Source: a virus
Length of the DNA stretch: 36,207 nt
Direction: 5' to 3' (one strand)
Virus record (IMG/VR): IMGVR_UViG_3300049734_000449
Span: 1-36,207 of that record
How positions within the stretch are numbered: the stretch's first letter is position 1; every line of letters begins with the position of its first letter. The position numbers and the translations under genes were made by a program. This document shows, one piece after another, positions 30,059-36,207 of the stretch. Below the pieces are notes generated by a model. It was not told the DNA's origin and did not search any database. It saw only the letters and a list, made by a program, of their open reading frames with translations.

Positions 30059-30264
30059 TGACTTGGACGCAGATGGGGCGCGAATTACGCGACCTGATGA
30101 TCGACGTGCACGAGGGTACGCTAATCGCGATCGAGACGGCGTATGAATGGCTGCTCGATAACCCGAAATATTTCGGGGCTGACGGATGGGCGGCGGACAT
30201 GCCGCTCGATCCGCCCGCCGACTTGTTCGCCGCGTACTATGCCGGCTTCGCGGAGGTGCAATAA
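30058..30264 (+). CDS. Hypothetical acidic protein
   Basis: A 68-residue protein (MTWTQMGRELRDLMIDVHEG), helical and acidic. Coupled to the upstream gene by TAATG. No family recognised. Confidence 0.55.
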   Translation: MTWTQMGRELRDLMIDVHEGTLIAIETAYEWLLDNPKYFGADGWAADMPLDPPADLFAAYYAGFAEVQ

Positions 30265-30265
30265 C

Positions 30266-30859
30266 ATGGCGTTGAAGATTCAAACAAACCAACCGCAGCA
30301 GGTCAAGCTGACCGCAATCGAGCCGGAGACGGCGCCGTCGAGCTTCGGCGGCGATCAATTGAAATTCCGTACCAGCGCGGGCGATCTGTACGTATCGCCC
30401 GCCGTCGGCAAGATCTTCGCCGAGGCGATCGCCGCGCAAGGCATTCAGGCCGGCGAATGGGTCCAGATCTCGAAGTCTGAGGCGGCGCTCGGCAACGGCC
30501 GCAAGGGTATCCGATGGGAGCTGCGGCGGCTGACGGCCGCTGCGCCCGCTCCGGTTGTGGGGATACCCTCTGTCCGAACTGCCACTATCGGCGTATCGCC
30601 AGTTGGCCCGCAGGCTGACGGATCTTTCGCGATCGATGCGCCGCCCGCTACGCCCGCGGTCGAGCGGATGCCGCCGGCATCCGAATTTGCGTCGCGCCTG
30701 GCACGCGAAACTAACGCAATTGTGGACGCCTTCTATCTCGCGCTCAATCATGCCAACAAAACGTACGGCGCGGCCGTGAAGGCTGATGACGTACGCAGCA
30801 TCTTACTCTCGTGCTACATATCGGCCAGTAAGAACGGGGTGCGCAATGCAGCCGCCTAA
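30266..30859 (+). CDS. Putative OB-fold (single-strand-binding-like) protein
   Basis: A 197-residue protein. Residues 1-90 have the rhythm of an OB fold (QVKLTAIEPETAPSSFGGDQ, KFRTSAGDLYVSPAVG, GEWVQISKSEAALGNGRKG). A linker and a helical C-terminus follow (LARETNAIVDAFYLALNHAN). Being co-transcribed with a RecB-like nuclease fits a DNA replication or recombination role, but the fold call is from pattern alone. Confidence 0.5.
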   Translation: MALKIQTNQPQQVKLTAIEPETAPSSFGGDQLKFRTSAGDLYVSPAVGKIFAEAIAAQGIQAGEWVQISKSEAALGNGRKGIRWELRRLTAAAPAPVVGIPSVRTATIGVSPVGPQADGSFAIDAPPATPAVERMPPASEFASRLARETNAIVDAFYLALNHANKTYGAAVKADDVRSILLSCYISASKNGVRNAAA

Positions 30860-31151
30860 ATCATTCGAAGAGTTCCAGGCATCGCGGGCCGCCCGCCAGG
30901 CCGCCGACGCGAAGCCGAACGGTGTAGTCGCACCCGATCTGACGGCGAAGCTGACCGAATCCGTAAAGCAAGCGAAACGCGGCCGTCCGGCGAAGAAGCC
31001 CGCGCCGCCGAAGGAATCATCGCTCGCCGACGCCATCCAGGCGGCGCTCGACATCGCGATCGCCCGCCGCGGGCGCCCGCTGCGCGAGGAAGCCGTGCGC
31101 GAGCAGACGCTGCTCGAGGTGCTGATTAAAGTCGTAAAGGCGGCGGCATGA
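30846..31151 (+). CDS. Hypothetical basic protein
   Basis: A 101-residue protein (MQPPKSFEEFQASRAARQAA) with a Lys/Arg/Pro-rich middle (KQAKRGRPAKKPAPPKE, an AT-hook-like RGRP) and a helical end. Overlaps both neighbours. May bind DNA. Confidence 0.55.
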   Translation: MQPPKSFEEFQASRAARQAADAKPNGVVAPDLTAKLTESVKQAKRGRPAKKPAPPKESSLADAIQAALDIAIARRGRPLREEAVREQTLLEVLIKVVKAAA

Positions 31152-31960
31152 TTACGCAGATTCAAGATGCGGCGAGCGGGCGGGATTTCCGCCCTTCCGC
31201 CGCTACATCGCCCGGTGAGATCCTGTCGCCGTCACAGGTGAACGCGTATCTGAGCTGCCCGGCTAAATGGTATTACCGATACGGCGCAGGCCTGCCCGAT
31301 CCAGCGTCCGGCGCGCTCGTCCGCGGCAAGGCGGTTCATAGCGTCATCGCCTACGCCATGACGGCGAAGATGGAAGGCTATACGCTCGACCCGGGCGCCG
31401 CGGCCGAGATCATCGAGCCGGCCTGGGACGCCGCGGCTGAGGGCGCCGAGTTTCAGCCGTACGAGGATGTCGAGCAGCTGAAGCGGTCGGGCGCGGCGCT
31501 GGCCGAGAAATGGCTCGCCGAAGCCGGGCCGTTCGTTCAGCCGGCGGCGGTCGAGCTGCCGGTGATGGGCGTGATCGGCGGGGTGCCGGTGCGCGGCATC
31601 GTCGATCTGCTCGACACGTCGGGCCGCGTGATCGATCTCAAGACCGCGACGCGCAAGCCGTCGGCGATTACGCCGGATCAGGCGCTGCAGCTCGCCACGT
31701 ACGCGGCGATTACTCCGGGCGCATCCGGCGAGGCGCGAATCGACTCGCTGATTTCCACCAAAGAACCCCAGTTGATCCAGATCGAGCATACGCCGGGCGC
31801 GGCGGGCCGGCGTCTGGTCGAGCGGATGTATCCGCTGGTCGTCGAGGGGATCGCGGCGGGCGTGTATATGCCGAATAGGGCGTCTGTGCGCTGCAGTAAG
31901 CGGTTTTGCTCCTACTGGTCGGCATGTCAGGACGAGTACGGCGGTCAGATAGCGGAGTAG
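31148..31960 (+). CDS. Cas4/RecB-like Fe-S exonuclease (PD-(D/E)XK)
   Basis: A 270-residue protein. Nuclease motifs: GKAVHS with His64, VDLL with Asp153, IDLKTA with Asp163 and Lys165, and QLATY (Gln181, Tyr185). Four cysteines are placed as in Cas4/AddB Fe-S domains: Cys37 in LSCPAKWYYRY and Cys249, Cys254 and Cys260 in CSKRFCSYWSAC. Such enzymes trim DNA ends. In phages they serve recombination, and Cas4 proteins process CRISPR prespacers. It is the last gene of the 29780-31960 operon and lies 3.7 kb from the CRISPR array. Confidence 0.82.
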   Translation: MITQIQDAASGRDFRPSAATSPGEILSPSQVNAYLSCPAKWYYRYGAGLPDPASGALVRGKAVHSVIAYAMTAKMEGYTLDPGAAAEIIEPAWDAAAEGAEFQPYEDVEQLKRSGAALAEKWLAEAGPFVQPAAVELPVMGVIGGVPVRGIVDLLDTSGRVIDLKTATRKPSAITPDQALQLATYAAITPGASGEARIDSLISTKEPQLIQIEHTPGAAGRRLVERMYPLVVEGIAAGVYMPNRASVRCSKRFCSYWSACQDEYGGQIAE

Positions 31961-32036
31961 CGTATCAGGACAAGGATGCCGCAAAGCAGGTCGGCGGCGG
32001 GAAATAAGCCGCTACAATAGGGAGGAAAGCGGATCG

Positions 32037-32243
32037 ATGGCACTGACGGACGAAGACAAGAAATGGATTGATGACCGCCTGGAGCAGCTTGAAACCCGGC
32101 TATTGACGGCGTTTCACAATTGGGCTTCGCCCTTTGAAATGCGGCAGCGGTCGCATTCGCTGGCGATCCGCGCTCTCGATGTCGAGAGCGAGTATCACGA
32201 GGATCGCCTGAAGAAATTGGAAGGCCGCAAGCCAACGGAGTAA
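32037..32243 (+). CDS. Small coiled-coil protein
   Basis: A 68-residue protein (MALTDEDKKWIDDRLEQLET), helical, with a GGGAGGAAA ribosome binding site. Ends just before a terminator. Similar in style to the other small coiled-coil proteins of this phage. Confidence 0.65.
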   Translation: MALTDEDKKWIDDRLEQLETRLLTAFHNWASPFEMRQRSHSLAIRALDVESEYHEDRLKKLEGRKPTE

Positions 32244-32255
32244 TTGCGGCGTTCT

Positions 32256-32302
32256 GGCGGCGGGCTGGCGGATCTTCCGCCGCTTCGCCGCCTTTTTATT
32301 TT
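32256..32302 (+). terminator. Intrinsic terminator, nested stem
   Basis: GGCGGCG (32256-32262) pairs with CGCCGCC (32286-32292), and inside it GGCGGA (32267-32272) with TCCGCC (32276-32281). A TTTTTATTTTT run follows. It ends the plus-strand early operon against the convergent DUF5681 gene. Confidence 0.8.
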
Positions 32303-32821
32303 TCAGGCTGCGTCCGTCGTCTCCGCCCGCGCCGCGATCGCCTTCTGCAGCCGCTCGGCGAGCTGCTCGCGGGCGCTCTTGCCTTCGCTGACCACGATAG
32401 CGCTCGCGCCATACGCCGGGATCGTGTGGGCTACCAAAATATCTTTCATGCTTTGCATGAGCGAGGCGGCGTCATCCGGGTTGATCTCGCCGATAGTGAT
32501 CTTGTGGAGCAGCGAGTGCATCGCCGCGCGGATCTCATCCGGCGATCCGCCGTTCGTCAGGCCAAGGTCTATCGTAATCGGTCCTGATTTTGGCCGCGGC
32601 CAGATCCTGTCGAGGATTACTCGCGCCGCCAGGATGTCGCCTTGTAGCGCGAGCTGGCAAAGCTTCTGAACGATCGGTAATGCGTCGGCCCGTGCGGCCC
32701 GTTCAAGTGCGCGGTATTTGACGTTGCCCGCGCCCTTCGGCCGCCCGTCGCCCGCCGGGTTATGCCGCGGGCGCGGATCGAATACTTCGGGTTCGAGCGC
32801 GAAGTTGTCGCCGTTCGCCAT
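32303..32821 (-). CDS. DUF5681-type protein
   Basis: A 172-residue protein. The N-terminus has RHNPAGDGRPKGAGN, then LCQLALQGDILAARVILDRI and WPRPKSGPITIDL, the layout of DUF5681 proteins. These are found in phages and have been considered terminase-associated or DNA-binding. Here it is alone on the minus strand under its own promoter, away from the large terminase. Confidence 0.7.
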   Translation of the reverse strand: MANGDNFALEPEVFDPRPRHNPAGDGRPKGAGNVKYRALERAARADALPIVQKLCQLALQGDILAARVILDRIWPRPKSGPITIDLGLTNGGSPDEIRAAMHSLLHKITIGEINPDDAASLMQSMKDILVAHTIPAYGASAIVVSEGKSAREQLAERLQKAIAARAETTDAA

Positions 32822-32828
32822 AAAGCCT

Positions 32829-32856
32829 AGTGTATCCGATTTGCCACAGTTTTCAA
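32829..32856 (-). promoter_or_regulatory. Promoter of the DUF5681 gene
   Basis: Minus strand: -35 TTGAAA (32851-32856), 16-base spacer, -10 TACACT (32829-32834). Seven bases separate the -10 from the ATG, so the mRNA should be leaderless, the same geometry as at 12913. Confidence 0.6.
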
Positions 32857-32940
32857 CACATTTTCCTCTCTGATGGCTGTCTAGCGGCTTATACCGCCGT
32901 TACGCAGCCGCGCCGCAGCCGTTAGAAGTATCATGGATGA

Positions 32941-33414
32941 ATGGATGAATTTCTATCGAAAGCGATCGCCGCGAAGGAGCTCGGCTTGAGCGTCCGGTGG
33001 TTCATGGATTTCGCCGACCGGCGCGGCATCGAGAAAATCAGGCGATTCGATCCCGAGACGCGGCGTCAGGCGACGTTTTTCCGCGCAGCCGATATCGCCC
33101 GGCTCAAGGCGGAAGGGATGCCGCAACCTGTAACGGCTGCCGCCGCGCAGCCGCCAGCCCGCCGCCAGACAGCCATCAGCATCGCTGCCCCGCCGCCGCC
33201 CGCACAACCGCGCCCGTGGCTCACGGTCGCCGAAGGTGCGGAGTACTCGGGCTTACCCGCCAGCGTGATTCTCGAGCTGGTCCAGAGCGGACGCCTCCGG
33301 GCGCTTGACGTCGGGCGGCGTCCAGGTGGCCGCTATCGCGTCCGGCGCCGGGATCTCGATGATTTGGAAGGCGCTCTCTTCGATCTACCGCAGTGGGTGA
33401 ATCCGTTACGTTAG
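32941..33414 (+). CDS. Two-domain excisionase/helix-turn-helix protein
   Basis: A 157-residue protein. The first HTH-like unit is KAIAAKELGLSVRWFMDFAD ... RAADIARLKAEG. An Ala/Pro linker follows, then WLTVAEGAEYSGLPASVILE and GRLRALDVGRRPGGRYRVRR, a MerR/excisionase-type winged helix. Probably a phage regulator or replication accessory. Confidence 0.65.
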   Translation: MDEFLSKAIAAKELGLSVRWFMDFADRRGIEKIRRFDPETRRQATFFRAADIARLKAEGMPQPVTAAAAQPPARRQTAISIAAPPPPAQPRPWLTVAEGAEYSGLPASVILELVQSGRLRALDVGRRPGGRYRVRRRDLDDLEGALFDLPQWVNPLR

Positions 33415-33531
33415 TGCGCGCCTGCGCAATATGCGCTCGGTGGCCTGGATTGATAAGGTTTTTTATCCTTCTTTCGATGGCCACATTGGTCGCATTGACC
33501 CAAATGCGCCTTCTGTACGAAGCCCCAGGAC

Positions 33532-33573
33532 GAATCGCCGGGGGCCTGGTAGGGGTCTGGTACCGGGCGATTC
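33532..33573 (+). other. Long-range inverted repeat upstream of the second RHH gene
   Basis: GAATCGCC (about 33532-33539) is repeated inverted as GGCGATTC (about 33566-33573), enclosing a G-rich stretch. It ends just before the TGTACA operator. Possible extended regulatory site or leader hairpin. Confidence 0.35.
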
Positions 33574-33575
33574 TT

Positions 33576-33606
33576 CTGTACAATGTGTACAGATTCGGTG
33601 TATCAT
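33576..33606 (+). promoter_or_regulatory. Second TGTACA operator and promoter
   Basis: CTGTACA-ATG-TGTACAG (33576-33592) is a perfect 7-bp inverted repeat with the same core and 3-base spacing as at 8069-8083. TGTACA (33577-33582) serves as the -35, with an 18-base spacer and -10 TATCAT (33601-33606). Binding by an RHH dimer pair would block the -35. Confidence 0.65.
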
Positions 33607-33638
33607 GCAAAGAATGCGCCATAATAAGTAGGCGCACA

Positions 33639-33845
33639 ATGCACAAGAAGGGCAAGAGGAACAATTTGAACGTCAGTCTGGACGAGCGGCTCATCGAGGC
33701 AATCGACGACTACTGGCACCGTAAGCGGCTGCCGTCCAGAACCGCCGCGATCCGCGAGCTGCTCGAACAGGCGATCCGGGCGAATGCCGAGCCGGACGAC
33801 AGGGACAAGCCGCCGGTTGACAAGCCGCCGCGACGCGACGCATAA
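33639..33845 (+). CDS. Ribbon-helix-helix repressor (second copy)
   Basis: A 68-residue protein: RNNLNVSLDERLIEAIDDYW, then HRKRLPSRTAAIRELLEQAI and a charged Pro-rich tail. Same strand-helix-turn-helix order as the protein at 7876-8040 (both share IDDY ... SRTxAIR). The shared operator suggests that they regulate each other or the same regulon. Confidence 0.75.
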   Translation: MHKKGKRNNLNVSLDERLIEAIDDYWHRKRLPSRTAAIRELLEQAIRANAEPDDRDKPPVDKPPRRDA

Positions 33846-33856
33846 TCGCTAGCGAA

Positions 33857-34096
33857 ATGCCGCTGCCTGATCGTGTGAGGTTGGAGCCTGATCGCGTTAT
33901 CGAGGTTCGGCTTCGCGCAGGCGACGATGATAGCAAGCCGTGGCTGATCGAAATTGTCACGGAATCAGAGAGTTTCGAGCATCGCGGCGGGCGCAACGTC
34001 AATGAGGCGGTCCTTCTCGCGCGGAAAATGGTTCAATGGTCCGTGCTGCGGCAATTGATGCGCGGCAAGAAACCGGACCTTAAGCTGAGGGGCTGA
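33857..34096 (+). CDS. Hypothetical protein
   Basis: A 79-residue protein (MPLPDRVRLEPDRVIEVRLR) with three beta segments and a helical, basic end (LLARKMVQWSVLRQLMRGKK). Twelve bases after the RHH gene, probably co-transcribed. No family recognised. Confidence 0.55.
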   Translation: MPLPDRVRLEPDRVIEVRLRAGDDDSKPWLIEIVTESESFEHRGGRNVNEAVLLARKMVQWSVLRQLMRGKKPDLKLRG

Positions 34097-34419
34097 TGAA
34101 ACCGCCATAATTGCATAAATCCGCCGTTTCTGTAGGGGAGGAGACGCCGGATTTCTGCCGTAGGGCTTTGAACTGGCTGCCTTAAATCGCCCAGGCCCCG
34201 TTCACTTTTGGCGTTGCCCCATTCACCAAAGAATGGGTATCGTGCTGACGCCTCACCTGTAACCTATAGATTTTTTGTAGGGAAAAGGTGGACGTGTATG
34301 GTACGATCGGGTGTCCGGCAGGGTATTACGGGAATTTTCAGCGCCCTAAAAAGCGCTGAGCGCTGCGTTCGCTGCGCAGCGCCCAACTTGAAACTGGCTC
34401 GGACGAGGTCATTTTCCCG
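34097..34419. other. Intergenic region, candidate replication origin
   Basis: No convincing gene. Three imperfect TTTCTGTAGGGG-like repeats occur (near 34127, 34154 and 34270). Two hairpins are perfect: CCCATTC/GAATGGG (34218-34237) and GCGCTGCG/CGCAGCGC (34360-34382). Position directly upstream of the probable replication initiator makes an origin plausible. The open frame at 34208-34423 crosses the second hairpin and is not convincing. Confidence 0.35.
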
Positions 34420-35709
34420 ATGAAAGCCCGAGCAACCGCTCCACAAACAGCCTACCATAAATCGCGTCCGCGCGGCAGGCAATTACGCAAGTCACAAACT
34501 ATTCATGACCCCGGTGAGCGGGCGGATATTTACCGTCCGAACCTATTGCGCATCGTGTCGAGCAGGCAGGCAAAGCTGCATAAATCCTGGATGGGTGCAG
34601 AGGGATTGGTAATCCCTCTAAAGCACTTTCATTACAGAGCGCTGGAGTTGATTGCCGAAAACGTGGATCGTCTTGTGCCGTGGTTGGACGACATTACGAC
34701 CGCTGCTGAGCGGACGGGCATGTGCCGTCAGATGTGGATCAACGTTATTGCGGATTTCGAATTCTTAAGCGTGGTCCGTGTTGAGCGCCGGAAATCGGCG
34801 CAAGGCAATTTAATCAACGTCTACATCCCGCTGCCGCATCCGTTGTGGGACCAGTTCCGATTGCGTCCTTTTCCACGTAAGCCCAAGTCTACGGGATCAC
34901 ACAACTGTTCAGGTATTTCCCAGAGTAGTGTAGGTGAGTCAGTCATACAGACTCATGAAGAGCAACCGACCGAAAACCGACAAAACCCAAAACCGGAACC
35001 CGAGAAGAGCGAGAAAGAGCCGATTGCTGATTTGACGGGCCGCCCGATTCCCGAGATGGCCGAGATGAAGCCGGTGCACGGGATCGTCCTGCGAATCACC
35101 TCGGTTTCATTCGAACTCGCCGTACTGCAGTGGTTCTGCATGGTCGTGGCAGCCAGAGGATGGCCGGTCGTGGACGTGGTCAGGTGGGTCGGTGCGCATC
35201 ACGACTTGCGAAAAGCGCGGAACATGATCGCGTTGCTTACGCACATCCTCCGCCTCTACGCCCGCGCCTACCCCGCGCCCGCCGCCGCGCCGAACCGCTT
35301 GGAGTCAGTCTCGAAGTATTCGCCCGTTGCGTTTCACGACGGCGATCCGCCGCCGCGGCCACCGCGGCGCGATGATGACGAAATGCCGCCGGCCGAAAAG
35401 CAGCTCACGCCGATACGCGATATGCTCAAGCGGGATGCGAGTGGTTGCGTGCGTCCGCCGGCCGATCCGCCTGCCGATGCGGATGGTCCGGCGCTGCCAG
35501 CTTCGAACCGGCTGTATCAGCTGGTGTCCGACGATGTGTTGATGGCTGGTATTGATCGCGAAGTATTTTTGGCGTGGTTGTGGAAGCAGAAGAACAGGCC
35601 GGATTGGACTCTGTCAAGTGAGGCCGAGAAGCGGCAGTGGATTGAAATTTATCTCAAACGAAAGCGGATGACAGATGAGGCTTCCTTCAATGGGGCCGCG
35701 ATCATGTGA
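34420..35709 (+). CDS. Probable replication initiator (winged-helix, O-like)
   Basis: A 429-residue protein. Residues about 60-150 look like a winged helix (LVIPLKHFHYRALELIAENV, RTGMCRQMWINVIADFEFLS, NLINVYIPLPHPLWDQF). A charged linker and a second helical domain follow. The layout fits phage O/DnaD-like initiators. The last residues (ASFNGAAIM) and the stop are coded by the first CRISPR repeat, so the original 3' end was probably replaced when the array arrived. Confidence 0.55.
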   Translation: MKARATAPQTAYHKSRPRGRQLRKSQTIHDPGERADIYRPNLLRIVSSRQAKLHKSWMGAEGLVIPLKHFHYRALELIAENVDRLVPWLDDITTAAERTGMCRQMWINVIADFEFLSVVRVERRKSAQGNLINVYIPLPHPLWDQFRLRPFPRKPKSTGSHNCSGISQSSVGESVIQTHEEQPTENRQNPKPEPEKSEKEPIADLTGRPIPEMAEMKPVHGIVLRITSVSFELAVLQWFCMVVAARGWPVVDVVRWVGAHHDLRKARNMIALLTHILRLYARAYPAPAAAPNRLESVSKYSPVAFHDGDPPPRPPRRDDDEMPPAEKQLTPIRDMLKRDASGCVRPPADPPADADGPALPASNRLYQLVSDDVLMAGIDREVFLAWLWKQKNRPDWTLSSEAEKRQWIEIYLKRKRMTDEASFNGAAIM

Positions 35710-36081
35710 TCGCGGAAATGGCCGGCGTGTTGTCGTAGTCGATCTGGGCCGCACCTGCTTCAATGGGGCCGCGATCATGTGATCGCGGAAATGCTATTCG
35801 GCAGCTCGCTGGAGCAAAGGCGGTACCGGCTTCAATGGGGCCGCGATCATGTGATCGCGGAAATGCGCGGCGACGTCGGCGGGCTCGAGCGCATCTTGGC
35901 AGCTTCAATGGGGCCGCGATCATGTGATCGCGGAAATTGACGGGCGGCGTTTTCGCCTTGGCCCATCACCCATGCTTCAATGGGGCCGCGATCATGTGAT
36001 CGCGGAAATCGCGTGCGGGTTCTGGTACGTCGCTTACGTCCGGCAGCTTCAATGGGGCCGCGATCATGTGATCGCGGAAAT
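35684..36081 (-). CRISPR. Orphan CRISPR array: six 36-bp repeats, five spacers
   Basis: Repeats at 35684-35719, 35757-35792, 35829-35864, 35902-35937, 35974-36009 and 36046-36081. Spacers are 37, 36, 37, 36 and 36 bases, all different. Each repeat starts GCTTCAATGGGG, has the palindrome CCGCGATCATGTGATCGCGG and ends AAAT; only the first differs (G to C at base 1). The reverse complement ends ATTGAAGC, close to the ATTGAAAC handle of type I and III crRNAs. The altered repeat is at the left (trailer) end. Both point to minus-strand transcription with the leader to the right. No cas genes adjoin it. Confidence 0.95.
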
Positions 36082-36207
36082 GGCATCCTCGCTATCATAT
36101 CCGGTTTTCAACGAACTTTGCATGCTTGCGCGAGTGGCGCCTTGAACGCTATAGCATACCATGCTTTTCTTTCGTCACGATTCTTGATAACACGTTTCCT
36201 TACAGTC
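36081..36207. repeat. Terminal redundancy, right copy
   Basis: Identical to positions 1-127; see the left copy. Genes should be counted once on the circular map. Confidence 0.95.

Noticed and set aside
32303-32821. Firm assignment of the DUF5681 protein as small terminase subunit
   Set aside because: It is far from the large terminase, on the other strand and under its own promoter; the family link is not proof of function.
34208-34423. 71-residue plus-strand frame before the initiator gene
   Set aside because: It crosses a perfect hairpin, has shadow-like composition and no ribosome binding site; the region fits an origin or regulatory stretch better.
36081-36207. Direct terminal repeats as a physical packaging end
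   Set aside because: Length of exactly 127 bases equals a common assembler k-mer; circular closure is the simpler reading.

Overview
The window is one complete circular genome of about 36,080 bp: the last 127 bases (36081-36207) repeat the first 127 exactly, the usual signature of a circularised assembly. It is a GC-rich, tailed, siphovirus-like bacteriophage with an HK97-type head. Recognisable genes are the large terminase, portal, SPP1 gp7-like head protein, prohead protease, major capsid protein, head-tail connectors, gp10-like and DUF3168 tail-completion proteins, tail tube, tail assembly chaperones, tape measure and tail fibres. I recognise no integrase, DNA polymerase, holin, endolysin or tRNA. 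The host cannot be fixed from the sequence. Promoters are of sigma-70 type, and the many tiny zinc-binding and GRRGG-type proteins suggest an environmental GC-rich bacterium; Acidobacteriota would be only a guess.

Layout. 1-3,750: small accessory genes, a promoter followed by a structured RNA region, and several copies of a palindromic element. 3,749-5,320: terminase and small genes. 5,360-8,100: small membrane, lipoprotein, coiled-coil and zinc-binding genes on both strands, ending in a minus-strand operon led by a ribbon-helix-helix (RHH) repressor. 8,105-10,915: a three-gene ParB-like module divergent from that operon. 11,031-28,207: the plus-strand head and tail cluster, interrupted by minus-strand cargo genes (DUF4160/DUF2442 pair, small zinc proteins) and a free-standing homing-type endonuclease. 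28,250-29,730: minus-strand cargo including a GIY-YIG nuclease. 29,780-32,243: an early-type operon ending in a Cas4/RecB-like Fe-S nuclease. 32,300-34,100: DNA-binding proteins, including a second RHH repressor. 34,100-35,709: a candidate origin and a probable replication initiator. 35,684-36,081: a CRISPR array of six 36-bp repeats and five spacers, with no cas effector genes nearby.

Two features stand out. First, the phage carries an orphan CRISPR mini-array. Its first repeat encodes the C-terminus of the replication gene, and the same genome carries a Cas4-like nuclease. A plausible use is supply of anti-phage guides to a host CRISPR system. Second, about fourteen copies of a 69-bp nested palindrome (TGACCA...CTTATC-N5-GATAAG...TGGTCA) are scattered in both orientations at gene junctions. 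They often supply the upstream TGA stop and sit 0-2 bases before the next ATG. Others are read through in one constant frame inside genes. They resemble Rickettsia palindromic elements in behaviour but are not a family I know.

Regulation. Both RHH genes have a TGTACA-N3-TGTACA operator overlapping their -35 region. Three minus-strand cargo genes have a -10 box only 6-7 bases before the start codon, which predicts leaderless mRNAs.
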